Of a stretch of 17,045 nucleotides of DNA, positions 6,936 through 14,026 are shown piece after piece (the first letter of the stretch is position 1; every line of letters begins with the position of its first letter). A program made the position numbers and the translations under genes. The stretch covers positions 1 to 17,045 of the forward strand of contig CAZSBE010000065.1 of assembly GCA_964604955.1 (NCBI GenBank). The letters are read 5' to 3'. This DNA is from JALGWA01 sp964604955 (GTDB lineage Bacteria; Arandabacterota; Arandabacteria; Arandabacterales; JALGWA01). The notes below the pieces were generated by a model. The model saw only the letters and a program-made list of their open reading frames with translations, did no database searches and was not told the DNA's origin.

Positions 6936-9457
6936 GATGGCTCTGGCTGACAGCTTTCTTCGCGACCTTCTTCTGGCTGCATACTGTACCGGTCTACACG
7001 CGGGGCCCGGAGAGCTACATGTGGTTCATCATCCCCGCCGTGCTCGCGGCGGCCCAGGGGTTCCGCAGGGCGGCGGTAGCGAAGTTCGATGCCCGATGGC
7101 TCGCAATGCTCATCCCGCTGGCCCTCTCGCTCCTTGTTATTCCATTCCCCTACAGCGTCGCTCCCGCGATGCTGTCGGTGGCCGCGCTTCTCCTGGCGAG
7201 CGCCTCTTTCTCGGCGGACCTCGCCTGGACGGGGTTGCCACTCGGCGCGGTGGGCATGATACTGGCGTTCCAGGCGGCCGCCTTTCCGCTGCTTTACATA
7301 CTCTCGTCCCGCGTGCACGAAGTGCCGGCTCTGACCCCGCTCCTTTACGGAGTGGTGCGGTTGTTTCACCCGGGAGCTGCCCTGAGCGAGGGCTCCATCA
7401 TCATCAACTACGTCTACGACGTGTTCGAGTTCCCGACGCGCCTCGAGGCGCTCGGCGTCATGCCCGCAGGCCTCTTCGCCGTGGGCGGCGTGGTCGTTCT
7501 GGCGGCGTTCCGGCGGCCGCTCAGGACGGTGCTAGGATTCCTGGCCTTCCTGGCCGGATACTCGGTGCTCCGATACGTGCTGCTGGTGTTCCTGACCGTG
7601 AGGCTCAAGACCGCCAGCGTGTTCTGGCTGCCCGGGCCCATCATGCTGAGTTATGTTCCGCTTGCGATTGCGCTCTTCTACCTATCCTGGTTCGGCCAGG
7701 CCTCCGCCGCGCCCCGCCTCAGGGCCGACTGGCCCGGGCTTAAGAGGCTCGCGCCCGCTTTCGCGCTCACGGCCCTGGGCGTCGCCGGGGTCATAGGCGC
7801 CTTCGCGTATCACGACGCCGGCACGCCCAAGGACGGGAGGCTTCTCATCGACGAGCTGCATTCGGACTGGGAGTGGACCACCGAGGCGTACGATACCGAG
7901 TGGTACGGCAGGCGATCCGGTTACAACTACTATTCCCTGGCTGAGTACCTCAAGCATTACTTCCGCGTTAAGGTCGGGGCCGAACCGCTGCTGGCGGACC
8001 TGCTATCGCAGTACGACATCGTCATGCTCAAGACTCCGACCAGACCCTTCAGCGCCGAGGAGATCGAAGCCCTCGTCCGGTTCGTGAAGGCCGGCGGCGG
8101 GCTCTGGATCCTGGGGGACCACACCAACGTCTTCGGAACGAGCACCTATATTAACCAGCTGACCGGCCGGTTCGGCCTCCGCCTGAGATACGACTCGACC
8201 TATGACCTGAGAACCATGGGCCTCTCGCTTTTCGAGCGCCCCGCGGTCTTCCCGCATCCGGCGGTGGCTTTCATGCCCCCCTACCTTTTCGCCACCTCAT
8301 GCTCCATGGAGGCCCCGTTCTTCTCGGAGAACATGATCCTGGGATACGGGCTCAAGACGATGGGCCTGGACTACTCCCAGACGGGCTTCTTCCCCAGGAA
8401 GGACAGCCGGAACTACTCCTTCGGAGTCTTCGTCCAGCAGGGGGGCGTCAAGTTCGGCAAGGGCCGCGTGGCGCTTTTCACCGACAGCACGTGCTTTTCC
8501 AACTTCTTCATGTTCATCCCCGGCAAACCCGAGCTGGCTCTGGCGACGGTTGAATGGCTCAACCGCACCAACCGCCGCGCCTGGGCGAATAAGGCCCTGC
8601 CCCTTCTCGGCCTTGCCGGGCTCGCGGCCGCGGCCTTTCTCATGCGCCGGTGGGGCCGCGACCTCCAGGTATTTCTGGGACTCGCCGCCGGGTTGGCGGG
8701 CTTCGCGATTGCCGTCGCGGCCTACGACGCTCACGTGCGGGCCTCCTATCCCCTGCCCGAGCCCCATACCGGTTACACGAGCGTGGCCTTCGACGGCGAG
8801 CACTCGGGCTTCAACCTGCCCACCCGGGGCCTGACCAGGTTTCCCGAGACCAGCCTCCACACGTTCTTTGTCTGGACGCAGCGGCTCGGCCTCTTCCCCA
8901 GCCTCGAACCCACGCTCGAAGATGCGCTCACGTGCGGCGACCTCGTGGTGATCGCGAGACCCGTCAAGCCGCTCGCGCCCGACGAAGCAGATGCCCTCCT
9001 GGATTACGTGAGCAGAGGCGGGCGCCTCCTCATCATAGTGGACGGCGGCCAGGCAGGAGAGCCGACGACGGGCCTCCTCGCGCTTTTCGGCATCGGGCTG
9101 GACATGAGGACCGGACCGGAGGGGGAAGCGGAGGGGATGGCGGAGGGGATGGAAGCCGAAGAGCGGCCCTATATCGAGACGCCCCAGGGCGGCAGAATCG
9201 TTCCCGCGGCCGCGCCCGTGGGCCTCACCGGCGGCACGCCCAGGCTGCTCACATCCGACGGCCGCACGGTCTTAAGCGAGGTGGAGCTCGGAGAGGGCAG
9301 GGTCTTCGTATTCTCCGACTTCTACCTCTTCACAGTCGAGATCATGGGACATACCGGCATCACGCCCAACGCGAGGCAGCGCAGTATATCCGAGCTCGAG
9401 TACTGGATGTTGCGCGACATCCTCGATATGCCCCAAACCGAACTCTACTGGGAGTAG
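6932..9457 (+). CDS. Polytopic membrane protein with two GATase1/DUF4350-like domains (paralogue B)
   Basis: An 841-aa protein with the same layout as its neighbour. Membrane segments fill about 1-300, GATase1-like domain 1 spans about 305-545 with GGGLWILGDHTN (Gly395-Asp396-His397-Thr398), two membrane helices lie at about 553-600, and GATase1-like domain 2 spans about 615-835 with RGGRLLIIVDGG. The paired motifs PFSAEE, then GGG/GGS, then GDHT, then a late GRVxxFxD strand occur in both proteins, which indicates an ancient duplication. No amidotransferase Cys is present at the elbow. The ATG at 6932 overlaps the upstream stop (ATGA), with GGAGG 7 nt upstream. The 3' end overlaps the convergent radical SAM gene by 13 bp. 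A Glu/Gly/Met-rich loop in domain 2 (around residue 735) is encoded by a 12-bp tandem duplication. Function is unknown; partnership with paralogue A is the best-supported inference. Confidence 0.88.
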   Translation: MRWLWLTAFFATFFWLHTVPVYTRGPESYMWFIIPAVLAAAQGFRRAAVAKFDARWLAMLIPLALSLLVIPFPYSVAPAMLSVAALLLASASFSADLAWTGLPLGAVGMILAFQAAAFPLLYILSSRVHEVPALTPLLYGVVRLFHPGAALSEGSIIINYVYDVFEFPTRLEALGVMPAGLFAVGGVVVLAAFRRPLRTVLGFLAFLAGYSVLRYVLLVFLTVRLKTASVFWLPGPIMLSYVPLAIALFYLSWFGQASAAPRLRADWPGLKRLAPAFALTALGVAGVIGAFAYHDAGTPKDGRLLIDELHSDWEWTTEAYDTEWYGRRSGYNYYSLAEYLKHYFRVKVGAEPLLADLLSQYDIVMLKTPTRPFSAEEIEALVRFVKAGGGLWILGDHTNVFGTSTYINQLTGRFGLRLRYDSTYDLRTMGLSLFERPAVFPHPAVAFMPPYLFATSCSMEAPFFSENMILGYGLKTMGLDYSQTGFFPRKDSRNYSFGVFVQQGGVKFGKGRVALFTDSTCFSNFFMFIPGKPELALATVEWLNRTNRRAWANKALPLLGLAGLAAAAFLMRRWGRDLQVFLGLAAGLAGFAIAVAAYDAHVRASYPLPEPHTGYTSVAFDGEHSGFNLPTRGLTRFPETSLHTFFVWTQRLGLFPSLEPTLEDALTCGDLVVIARPVKPLAPDEADALLDYVSRGGRLLIIVDGGQAGEPTTGLLALFGIGLDMRTGPEGEAEGMAEGMEAEERPYIETPQGGRIVPAAAPVGLTGGTPRLLTSDGRTVLSEVELGEGRVFVFSDFYLFTVEIMGHTGITPNARQRSISELEYWMLRDILDMPQTELYWE
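9128..9151 (+). repeat. In-frame 12-bp tandem duplication inside paralogue B
   Basis: Two exact copies of GCGGAGGGGATG lie back to back. Being a multiple of 3, the unit duplicates four residues (a Glu-Gly-Met-Ala-type unit) in a Glu/Gly-rich loop of the second GATase1-like domain without breaking the frame. Probably a slippage event in a tolerant linker. Confidence 0.85.
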
Positions 9458-10758
9458 CCTTCGGCGTATTCTCTGATGTTGCTCCGGTAGCTCGCGTTGA
9501 GGATGGCCATGGGTATGAGGTAGCGCATCCGCCTGCCCAGGGAGAACATCCTCCCCACCGTGCGCCTGACCGAGTAGAACTGCTGCTCCGCCCACATCCG
9601 CCCCTCTTCGAGCTCGGCTGCGGTCATCTTGGCCGGCTTATAGACGGCATGGGCGATGTCGTACTTGTTCCAGTCATAGGTCGTGATGCGATTCTCTTTT
9701 TTGAGCCGCGCTGCGAGATTGGTGCCCGGGAAGGGGGTTAGTATGGCGAACTGGGCGAAGTCGATCCTGGCGTCGACGATGAAGTCCATCGTCCGCTTGA
9801 ACACGTCCCGGTCGTCGTTGTCGAAGCCGAAGATGAATGCGCCTTCCACGCTGATACCGGCGTCGTGTATCCTGCGGATGTATTCTTTGAACTTCCCGAC
9901 TACATTCACGCTCTTTCCGACTTCCTTGAGGCTCTCGGGGGCAATCGACTCGAAACCGACGAATACGCCCCGGCAGCCGCTCCTGTACATGAGATTGAGG
10001 AGCTCCGCGTCCCTGGCTATGTTTATGGTGGCCTGGCAGATCCACTTCACCTTGAGCGGCGTGATGGCCGTGAAGAGCTCCTTGGCGTATGCGTGGCTGC
10101 CGGCGATATTGTCATCCACGAACGCTATGAACTTGACGGCCAGTGCCCTTATCTCATCTACGACCGAGGGGACCGAGCGGAACCTGAACTTGTTCCCGAA
10201 GAAGCGCTGCACGCTGCAGAAATCGCAGCCATAGGGGCAGCCGCGCGATGTCTGAACCGTGCCCTTGACGAAGTATCCCTGCCCCTCGAAGATCTGTCTC
10301 GACGGCGTGGCGATCTGAGCCGGCTCGGGCGGCTTGCCCTTGTAGAACCTCTGGAGGGCGTTTGCCTTGAAGTCTTCTATCAGCCTGGGCCACGCGCCTT
10401 CGGCTTCTCCCACAACCACGCTGTCCGCGTGTTGCTGAGCCTCGAGCGGCATGGCCGACGGGTGCATGCCACCCAGCACCACCCTCGCTCCCCGCTCCCT
10501 GAAGTTTCTGGCGATCTCATAAGCCCTCGGCGCGACCGCGGTAAGGCATGTTATCCCAATGAGGTCCGGCACGTCGTCGTAGTCGATTTCCTTGAGGTTC
10601 TCGTCGATGAGGTTGAGCTCGACGTCCGGAGGCGTGAGCGATGCCAGGACTCCAAGCGAAAGCGGGGGAACGTGGAAGGCCCTGCCTATGATGCCGGGTT
10701 TCTTCCTGTGCCTGCCGGGTGATACCAGCGTTACCTTCAAGGCGCCTCCCGAGTCCAT
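9445..10758 (-). CDS. B12-binding-domain radical SAM protein (BchE/HpnR-like class)
   Basis: About 437 aa from the ATG at 10758. Residues 8-135 form a Rossmann-like cobalamin-binding domain (VVLGGMHPSAMP, then DSVVVGEAEGAWP) without an obvious DxHxxG, as is common in this class. The radical SAM motif CPYGCDFC has Cys174, Cys178 and Cys181, and a TIM-barrel follows with FVGFES and AFIFGFDND typical of the family. The C-terminus (TTYDWNKYDIAHAVYKP) resembles the extra domain of hopanoid-methylase-like and other B12 radical SAM enzymes; the substrate cannot be told. Start choice: the frame opens at GTG 10818, but an extended -10 lies inside that extension. ATG 10758 is favoured; a TTG at 10740 with GGGAGG upstream (MKVTLVSPG-like N-terminus) is a real alternative. 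It overlaps paralogue B tail-to-tail. Confidence 0.9.
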   Translation of the reverse strand: MDSGGALKVTLVSPGRHRKKPGIIGRAFHVPPLSLGVLASLTPPDVELNLIDENLKEIDYDDVPDLIGITCLTAVAPRAYEIARNFRERGARVVLGGMHPSAMPLEAQQHADSVVVGEAEGAWPRLIEDFKANALQRFYKGKPPEPAQIATPSRQIFEGQGYFVKGTVQTSRGCPYGCDFCSVQRFFGNKFRFRSVPSVVDEIRALAVKFIAFVDDNIAGSHAYAKELFTAITPLKVKWICQATINIARDAELLNLMYRSGCRGVFVGFESIAPESLKEVGKSVNVVGKFKEYIRRIHDAGISVEGAFIFGFDNDDRDVFKRTMDFIVDARIDFAQFAILTPFPGTNLAARLKKENRITTYDWNKYDIAHAVYKPAKMTAAELEEGRMWAEQQFYSVRRTVGRMFSLGRRMRYLIPMAILNASYRSNIREYAEGYSQ

Positions 10759-10788
10759 GCCCTCAATTCCACTGCCGGAGCACACCCA

Positions 10789-10797
10789 ACTATACCA
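10789..10797 (-). promoter_or_regulatory. Extended -10 promoter element for the radical SAM gene
   Basis: On the minus strand TGG is followed by TATAGT (10794-10789). No good -35 is found 16-18 nt upstream; a TTGACA exists but 31 nt away. A start near 10782 would give a 24-nt leader before ATG 10758 and would exclude the GTG at 10818. Confidence 0.45.
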
Positions 10798-10821
10798 GAA
10801 ACATCCCCGCCGGTGCACGTA

Positions 10822-10834
10822 ATTTTGTCAAAAT
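10822..10834. promoter_or_regulatory. AT-rich perfect palindrome, possible operator
   Basis: ATTTTG-T-CAAAAT is a perfect 6+1+6 inverted repeat in the 102-bp gap between the exported Omp28-like gene and the radical SAM gene, in otherwise GC-rich DNA. It lies 25-35 bp upstream of the extended -10 and overlaps the minus-strand TTGACA. A regulator site is plausible; no known regulator is recognised. Confidence 0.35.
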
Positions 10835-10860
10835 GTGAGGCTGCGAGCCGGAGGCAGGGC

Positions 10861-12867
10861 CTAGCGAACCACCATGAGCTTGCGTTCGGCCGAGGAGCCC
10901 CGCTGCCTGAGGGCGACGAAGTAGACGCCCGGTGAGACCTTCGAGCCGCTTCCGTCCCTGAGATCCCAGAGGAAGCCGCGCTCTGCGCTTCTGCCGGCGT
11001 CCCTGACCACCCTGCCCTGGACATCGTAAATCTTGAGGGATTCCCAGCCGCCCGCCCCCGAGACGCTTATGTTGGCGAAAGCCACGGCGGGGTTGGGGTA
11101 GCAGGCGACTGTGACGGGGCCTGACGGCCCGGGGTCCACCGCGGCCGTCGGCGCGAGCCAGTCGACGATCCTGGACATGAGGAGCACGCGATCCGACCTG
11201 TTGTCTATCGCCTCGAACCCGAACGAAAGGTATACCAGCCTCGTGCCGCCGCCTTCGTACTTGATGCCGCCGTGCTTGGCGGGGTCGCTGTAGTCGAATA
11301 TGACCTCGGCCGGGGCGATGGCGTCGACGACATCAGGGAAGTCCTGATTGTCGGCGCCGTCCCCTCCCCGGATGGTGAGCGAAATGCCGTCACTGACGGC
11401 GTCCCCGGGCCGTCCCGTAAGGTCGTAGAGGTTGGCGTTGGCCATGGTGTAAGTGGCGTGAAAATAGGCCTCGAAGAAAGCCCAGGTCTCAAGCGTGTAG
11501 TGCGAGCTCGTCGGGTCGCACATGCTGTAGCCGATGTCCTGGCCCGTCAGGCACAGGTTGCCGCCGGAGTTCAGATAATGGGCCACTGCAGGTCGGTCGG
11601 TGTCATCCAGAGTCGGCGCGGCCTGGCCTGTCAGCCATACGACGAAGTCGGCGAGGTCGAGGTCGGCCGAGTCCAGGGCGGCAAGCGACCTGTCCCACAC
11701 GCCGTAGACGGCTCCCGTCGAGTCCAGGGCTTCCGTGTAGAAGTTCTCGAGCGCAGCGCCGCCGTCGTCATCGACCAGAAGCCCGCATGTGCCCGATATG
11801 GTGAAAAAGTCGAGCGATCTCTCGACGGCGGGGTCCCGCCGCGATGTCAGCGTCACCGAGGCCTCGCCCGTTCCGCTGTCGAACCCGCTGTCGAAGTTGA
11901 CGGTAATTACACATGAGGCATCGGGATCAAGGGCTACGGCGTTGCCGACGAGATCGGCACCCGCGATATCGTAGGAGGCGGCCCAATCGCCGGGCACGAC
12001 CGCCTCAAAGTCCAGGTCGAATGTGTCCCTAAGGGACCCGAGATTCGCAAACGTCGTCGGGAAGCCCGCCGAGTACCCGGAGAGCACTATGTCGCCCCTG
12101 TTCCCGCCGTAATAGCAGGCCCACTCGCTGCGCTTCGGCACGGTCGAGCACGCCTGGACGATGGACTTGTCGTCATCGTCCTGAACAAGGGCGACGGCGG
12201 ACACTTTCGAAGCATCCCATCCGGGGGCGAGCGCCACGCTCAAACTGAAATCCAGGGTCTCGCCCGTGTCGATGGTGAAGGCCAGCCCGTCGGTATCGGG
12301 AAGCATGGTTCTGAAAGTATGTCTCCAGTACTTCTTCGTATTGGGAGCATTGTAATAGACGCTGTCCTCGACCACCGCCACTCTCAGCATGAGGGTGTCG
12401 GCCCCGGGGTCAGAATCGGCAATGACCCTGACGTCGACGTAGAACGAATCCACATCCTGCGACCCGACGGCAAGCACCTCAAGCGGGCTCGAAACGGCAA
12501 ACCGCTGCTCGAGTCTGCCCGGAAACGAGTTGGCGTCGCACAACCTGGGTGTGGGTTCGCCGTCGATCAGAATGGTGGGCATCTCGGTCATTGCGTAGTA
12601 GTCGACGCGCGCCTCGATCTCCAGCGGGTTATCGAGGTATAAGGCGTCATACTCCCACGGCCACCACCCGTTGTACCTGATGCAGACAACCGCCTCATGG
12701 CCGTAGAGCGTGAAGAGCGAGTCCAGGCCGGGGTCGAGCACGCCCGCGCAGCCGCAACCGGCGTTCGTCGCCTGTTCGACAAGCACTACACGCCGCGCCG
12801 GGAAACACGCGCTGCCTATCAGCATCACGGCGATGAAAACAAAAGCCAATAACAAGCACTTCCGCAT
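10861..12867 (-). CDS. Exported Omp28-like thioredoxin-fold protein with a GATase1-like domain and a FlgD/T9SS-type C-terminal tail
   Basis: A 668-aa exported protein. ATG 12867 is chosen because GGAGG lies 5 nt upstream and a signal peptide (MRKC, hydrophobic to about residue 20) follows; the frame extends only four codons further. Residues 27-110 resemble Omp28: a VVLVEQATNAGCGC strand and active-site region with Cys38-x-Cys40 in place of the usual CxxC, and a thioredoxin-like MPTILIDG at about 93-100. Beta-rich regions follow to about 375. About 380-575 is a GATase1-like domain (LLVDDDGG, then NSGGNLCLTGQDIG, then LVYLSFGFEAID). Residues about 582-668 form the beta-sandwich tail seen in FCB-group exported proteins (CYPNPA, then LKIYDVQGRVV, then SPGVYFVALRQ, ending in a basic KLMVVR). 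It is probably secreted to, or displayed on, the cell surface. The substrate is unknown. Confidence 0.88.
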   Translation of the reverse strand: MRKCLLLAFVFIAVMLIGSACFPARRVVLVEQATNAGCGCAGVLDPGLDSLFTLYGHEAVVCIRYNGWWPWEYDALYLDNPLEIEARVDYYAMTEMPTILIDGEPTPRLCDANSFPGRLEQRFAVSSPLEVLAVGSQDVDSFYVDVRVIADSDPGADTLMLRVAVVEDSVYYNAPNTKKYWRHTFRTMLPDTDGLAFTIDTGETLDFSLSVALAPGWDASKVSAVALVQDDDDKSIVQACSTVPKRSEWACYYGGNRGDIVLSGYSAGFPTTFANLGSLRDTFDLDFEAVVPGDWAASYDIAGADLVGNAVALDPDASCVITVNFDSGFDSGTGEASVTLTSRRDPAVERSLDFFTISGTCGLLVDDDGGAALENFYTEALDSTGAVYGVWDRSLAALDSADLDLADFVVWLTGQAAPTLDDTDRPAVAHYLNSGGNLCLTGQDIGYSMCDPTSSHYTLETWAFFEAYFHATYTMANANLYDLTGRPGDAVSDGISLTIRGGDGADNQDFPDVVDAIAPAEVIFDYSDPAKHGGIKYEGGGTRLVYLSFGFEAIDNRSDRVLLMSRIVDWLAPTAAVDPGPSGPVTVACYPNPAVAFANISVSGAGGWESLKIYDVQGRVVRDAGRSAERGFLWDLRDGSGSKVSPGVYFVALRQRGSSAERKLMVVR

Positions 12868-12887
12868 CAAATCCTCCAAACAGATAC

Positions 12888-12912
12888 AAAAACGGGACGC
12901 ATCGGCGTCCCG
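12888..12912 (-). terminator. Leader hairpin with U-tract directly before the Omp28-like gene (attenuator or terminator)
   Basis: On the minus strand a perfect 8-bp stem CGGGACGC / GCGTCCCG with a CGAT loop (12912-12893) is followed by TTTTT (12892-12888). It lies about 6 nt downstream of the predicted transcription start of its own gene and only about 11 nt before the Shine-Dalgarno. It could terminate read-through from the DUF1028 operon, attenuate its own gene, or act as a 5' stabilising hairpin. Confidence 0.7.
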
Positions 12913-12924
12913 CTCCTCGCAAGT

Positions 12925-12954
12925 ATGATACCACTAATGCCCGGCGAAAGTCAA
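12925..12954 (-). promoter_or_regulatory. Sigma70-type extended -10 promoter of the Omp28-like gene
   Basis: On the minus strand TTGACT (12954-12949), an 18-nt spacer ending in GTGG, then TATCAT (12930-12925). Predicted start near 12918, leaving a leader of about 50 nt filled mostly by the hairpin at 12893-12912. Confidence 0.7.
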
Positions 12955-12965
12955 GTGAGACGAGG

Positions 12966-13039
12966 ACAATATGCTTCAGGCGCATCATCTATTGTGCATT
13001 TCAAGACCTGACCCCGTCTTTAAAGACCTGACCCCGTCT
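12966..13039. repeat. REP-like element: hairpin plus two copies of a 17-bp direct repeat
   Basis: AAGACCTGACCCCGTCT occurs exactly twice, at 13003-13019 and 13023-13039 (period 20 bp). To its left is an imperfect hairpin with outer arms ACAATA (12966-12971) and TATTGT (12990-12995) and inner arms ATGC / GCAT (12971-12974 / 12982-12985). The minus-strand reading GGGGTCAGGTCTTGAAATGC resembles, from memory, extragenic repeats found beside REP-associated Y1 tyrosine transposases. No transposase gene is present here, so it would be a solo remnant. It directly abuts the TAG stop of the DUF1028 gene. Confidence 0.7.
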
Positions 13040-14026
13040 CTATCTGGTAAGGAGTTCGAACCTGGCCTCTCCCCTGATCTCATCGAGGTCCTTGTCCTCA
13101 ATGGCCATCTTCTTATACTCGGGCGCTATCGAAATCGCCTTCTCGAGTTCCTCGAGCGCCCTGGCCTTCTGGCCCGAGAGCGAGTAATAGCAGGCGAGGT
13201 CATAGTGGAGGTACGCCACCCCCGGGCAGACCTCCCTGGCGCCCTCGAGCTCGGATATGGCTCCCGGGATGTCGCCCGCCTCTCTCATGGTCATGGCCTT
13301 GAAGAGGGACTGGTATGCGAGGTGCATGGAAAGCAACCGCTGAAGCTCGGTTATGGGGTCTTCGTGGTCGTCCACCCGGAGGTCCACGTACCTGTCGTTG
13401 AGGCCCAGGTAGCCGCCGCCCTGCCTGGCCACGTATATGGCGGCCGATTGCCTGCCGCGCGAGTCGCCGCCGGCCTCCTCCCCGGCTTTGAGCGCCCTGA
13501 GGAGCCTGGTCGCCAGGGGTCCGGCCGTCTCCTCGAAGGTCCGGGCCATCGCATCCACCGTCTTCTCATCCACCAGTATGTTCCCCTGGCAGGCGTAGTT
13601 CTCCCCCGCCTTCCCGCCGGCCCAGGCCATGCATCCCTTGCCCGTATAGGTCGCCGAGCGGCCGCGCGCGTCGACTATGCCGACCTGCCTCTCGTCCCTC
13701 CCGTCGTCCATGGCCAGCAGCGAGTCGAGTACGGCTTCGGCGCCCAGCCCCTTCTTGAGCAGGGCCAGGCCTTCGGGCCCGTATGTCGTATTGGCGTAAG
13801 CCTGCGTGGCGATGGCGCCCGCTCCGGCTTCGGCCCACGGGACCACCGAGCCCACCGCCAGGAACTTGGACGCGACGGCGACGCCGGCCTCACCCGTGGC
13901 CGGGTCGAACCCCACTATCGAGAATGTCGCGATGTTCTCCACGCGCCCCGCCGTCGCCCCGCGGGCGACGGGCGCCGCAAGCAGCAGGCATGCGGCTATC
14001 AGAACGGCTGTCGTTTTCAGTCTCAC
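13040..14026 (-). CDS. Exported DUF1028 protein with a C-terminal TPR region
   Basis: A 328-aa protein. A signal peptide (MRLKTT, hydrophobic, ending near Ala-Arg-Gly-Ala at about 24) leads into a DUF1028 domain at about 30-230. The domain begins with ATFSIVGFDPATGEAGVAVAS and has AVGSVVPWAEAGAGAIATQAYAN, the signature region of this Ntn-hydrolase-like family whose substrate is not established. Residues about 240-320 hold tetratricopeptide-like helices (LAYQSLFKAMTMREAGDIPGAISELEGA, cut here as a description of TPR 1, then YDLACYYSLSGQKARALEELEKA). GTG start at 14026 has AGGAGG 7 nt upstream and overlaps the esterase stop by 4 bp (GTGA), so the two are translationally coupled. The stop codon abuts the repeat at 13039, which may have trimmed the original C-terminus. 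The domain call is firm; the function is open. Confidence 0.92.
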   Translation of the reverse strand: MRLKTTAVLIAACLLLAAPVARGATAGRVENIATFSIVGFDPATGEAGVAVASKFLAVGSVVPWAEAGAGAIATQAYANTTYGPEGLALLKKGLGAEAVLDSLLAMDDGRDERQVGIVDARGRSATYTGKGCMAWAGGKAGENYACQGNILVDEKTVDAMARTFEETAGPLATRLLRALKAGEEAGGDSRGRQSAAIYVARQGGGYLGLNDRYVDLRVDDHEDPITELQRLLSMHLAYQSLFKAMTMREAGDIPGAISELEGAREVCPGVAYLHYDLACYYSLSGQKARALEELEKAISIAPEYKKMAIEDKDLDEIRGEARFELLTR

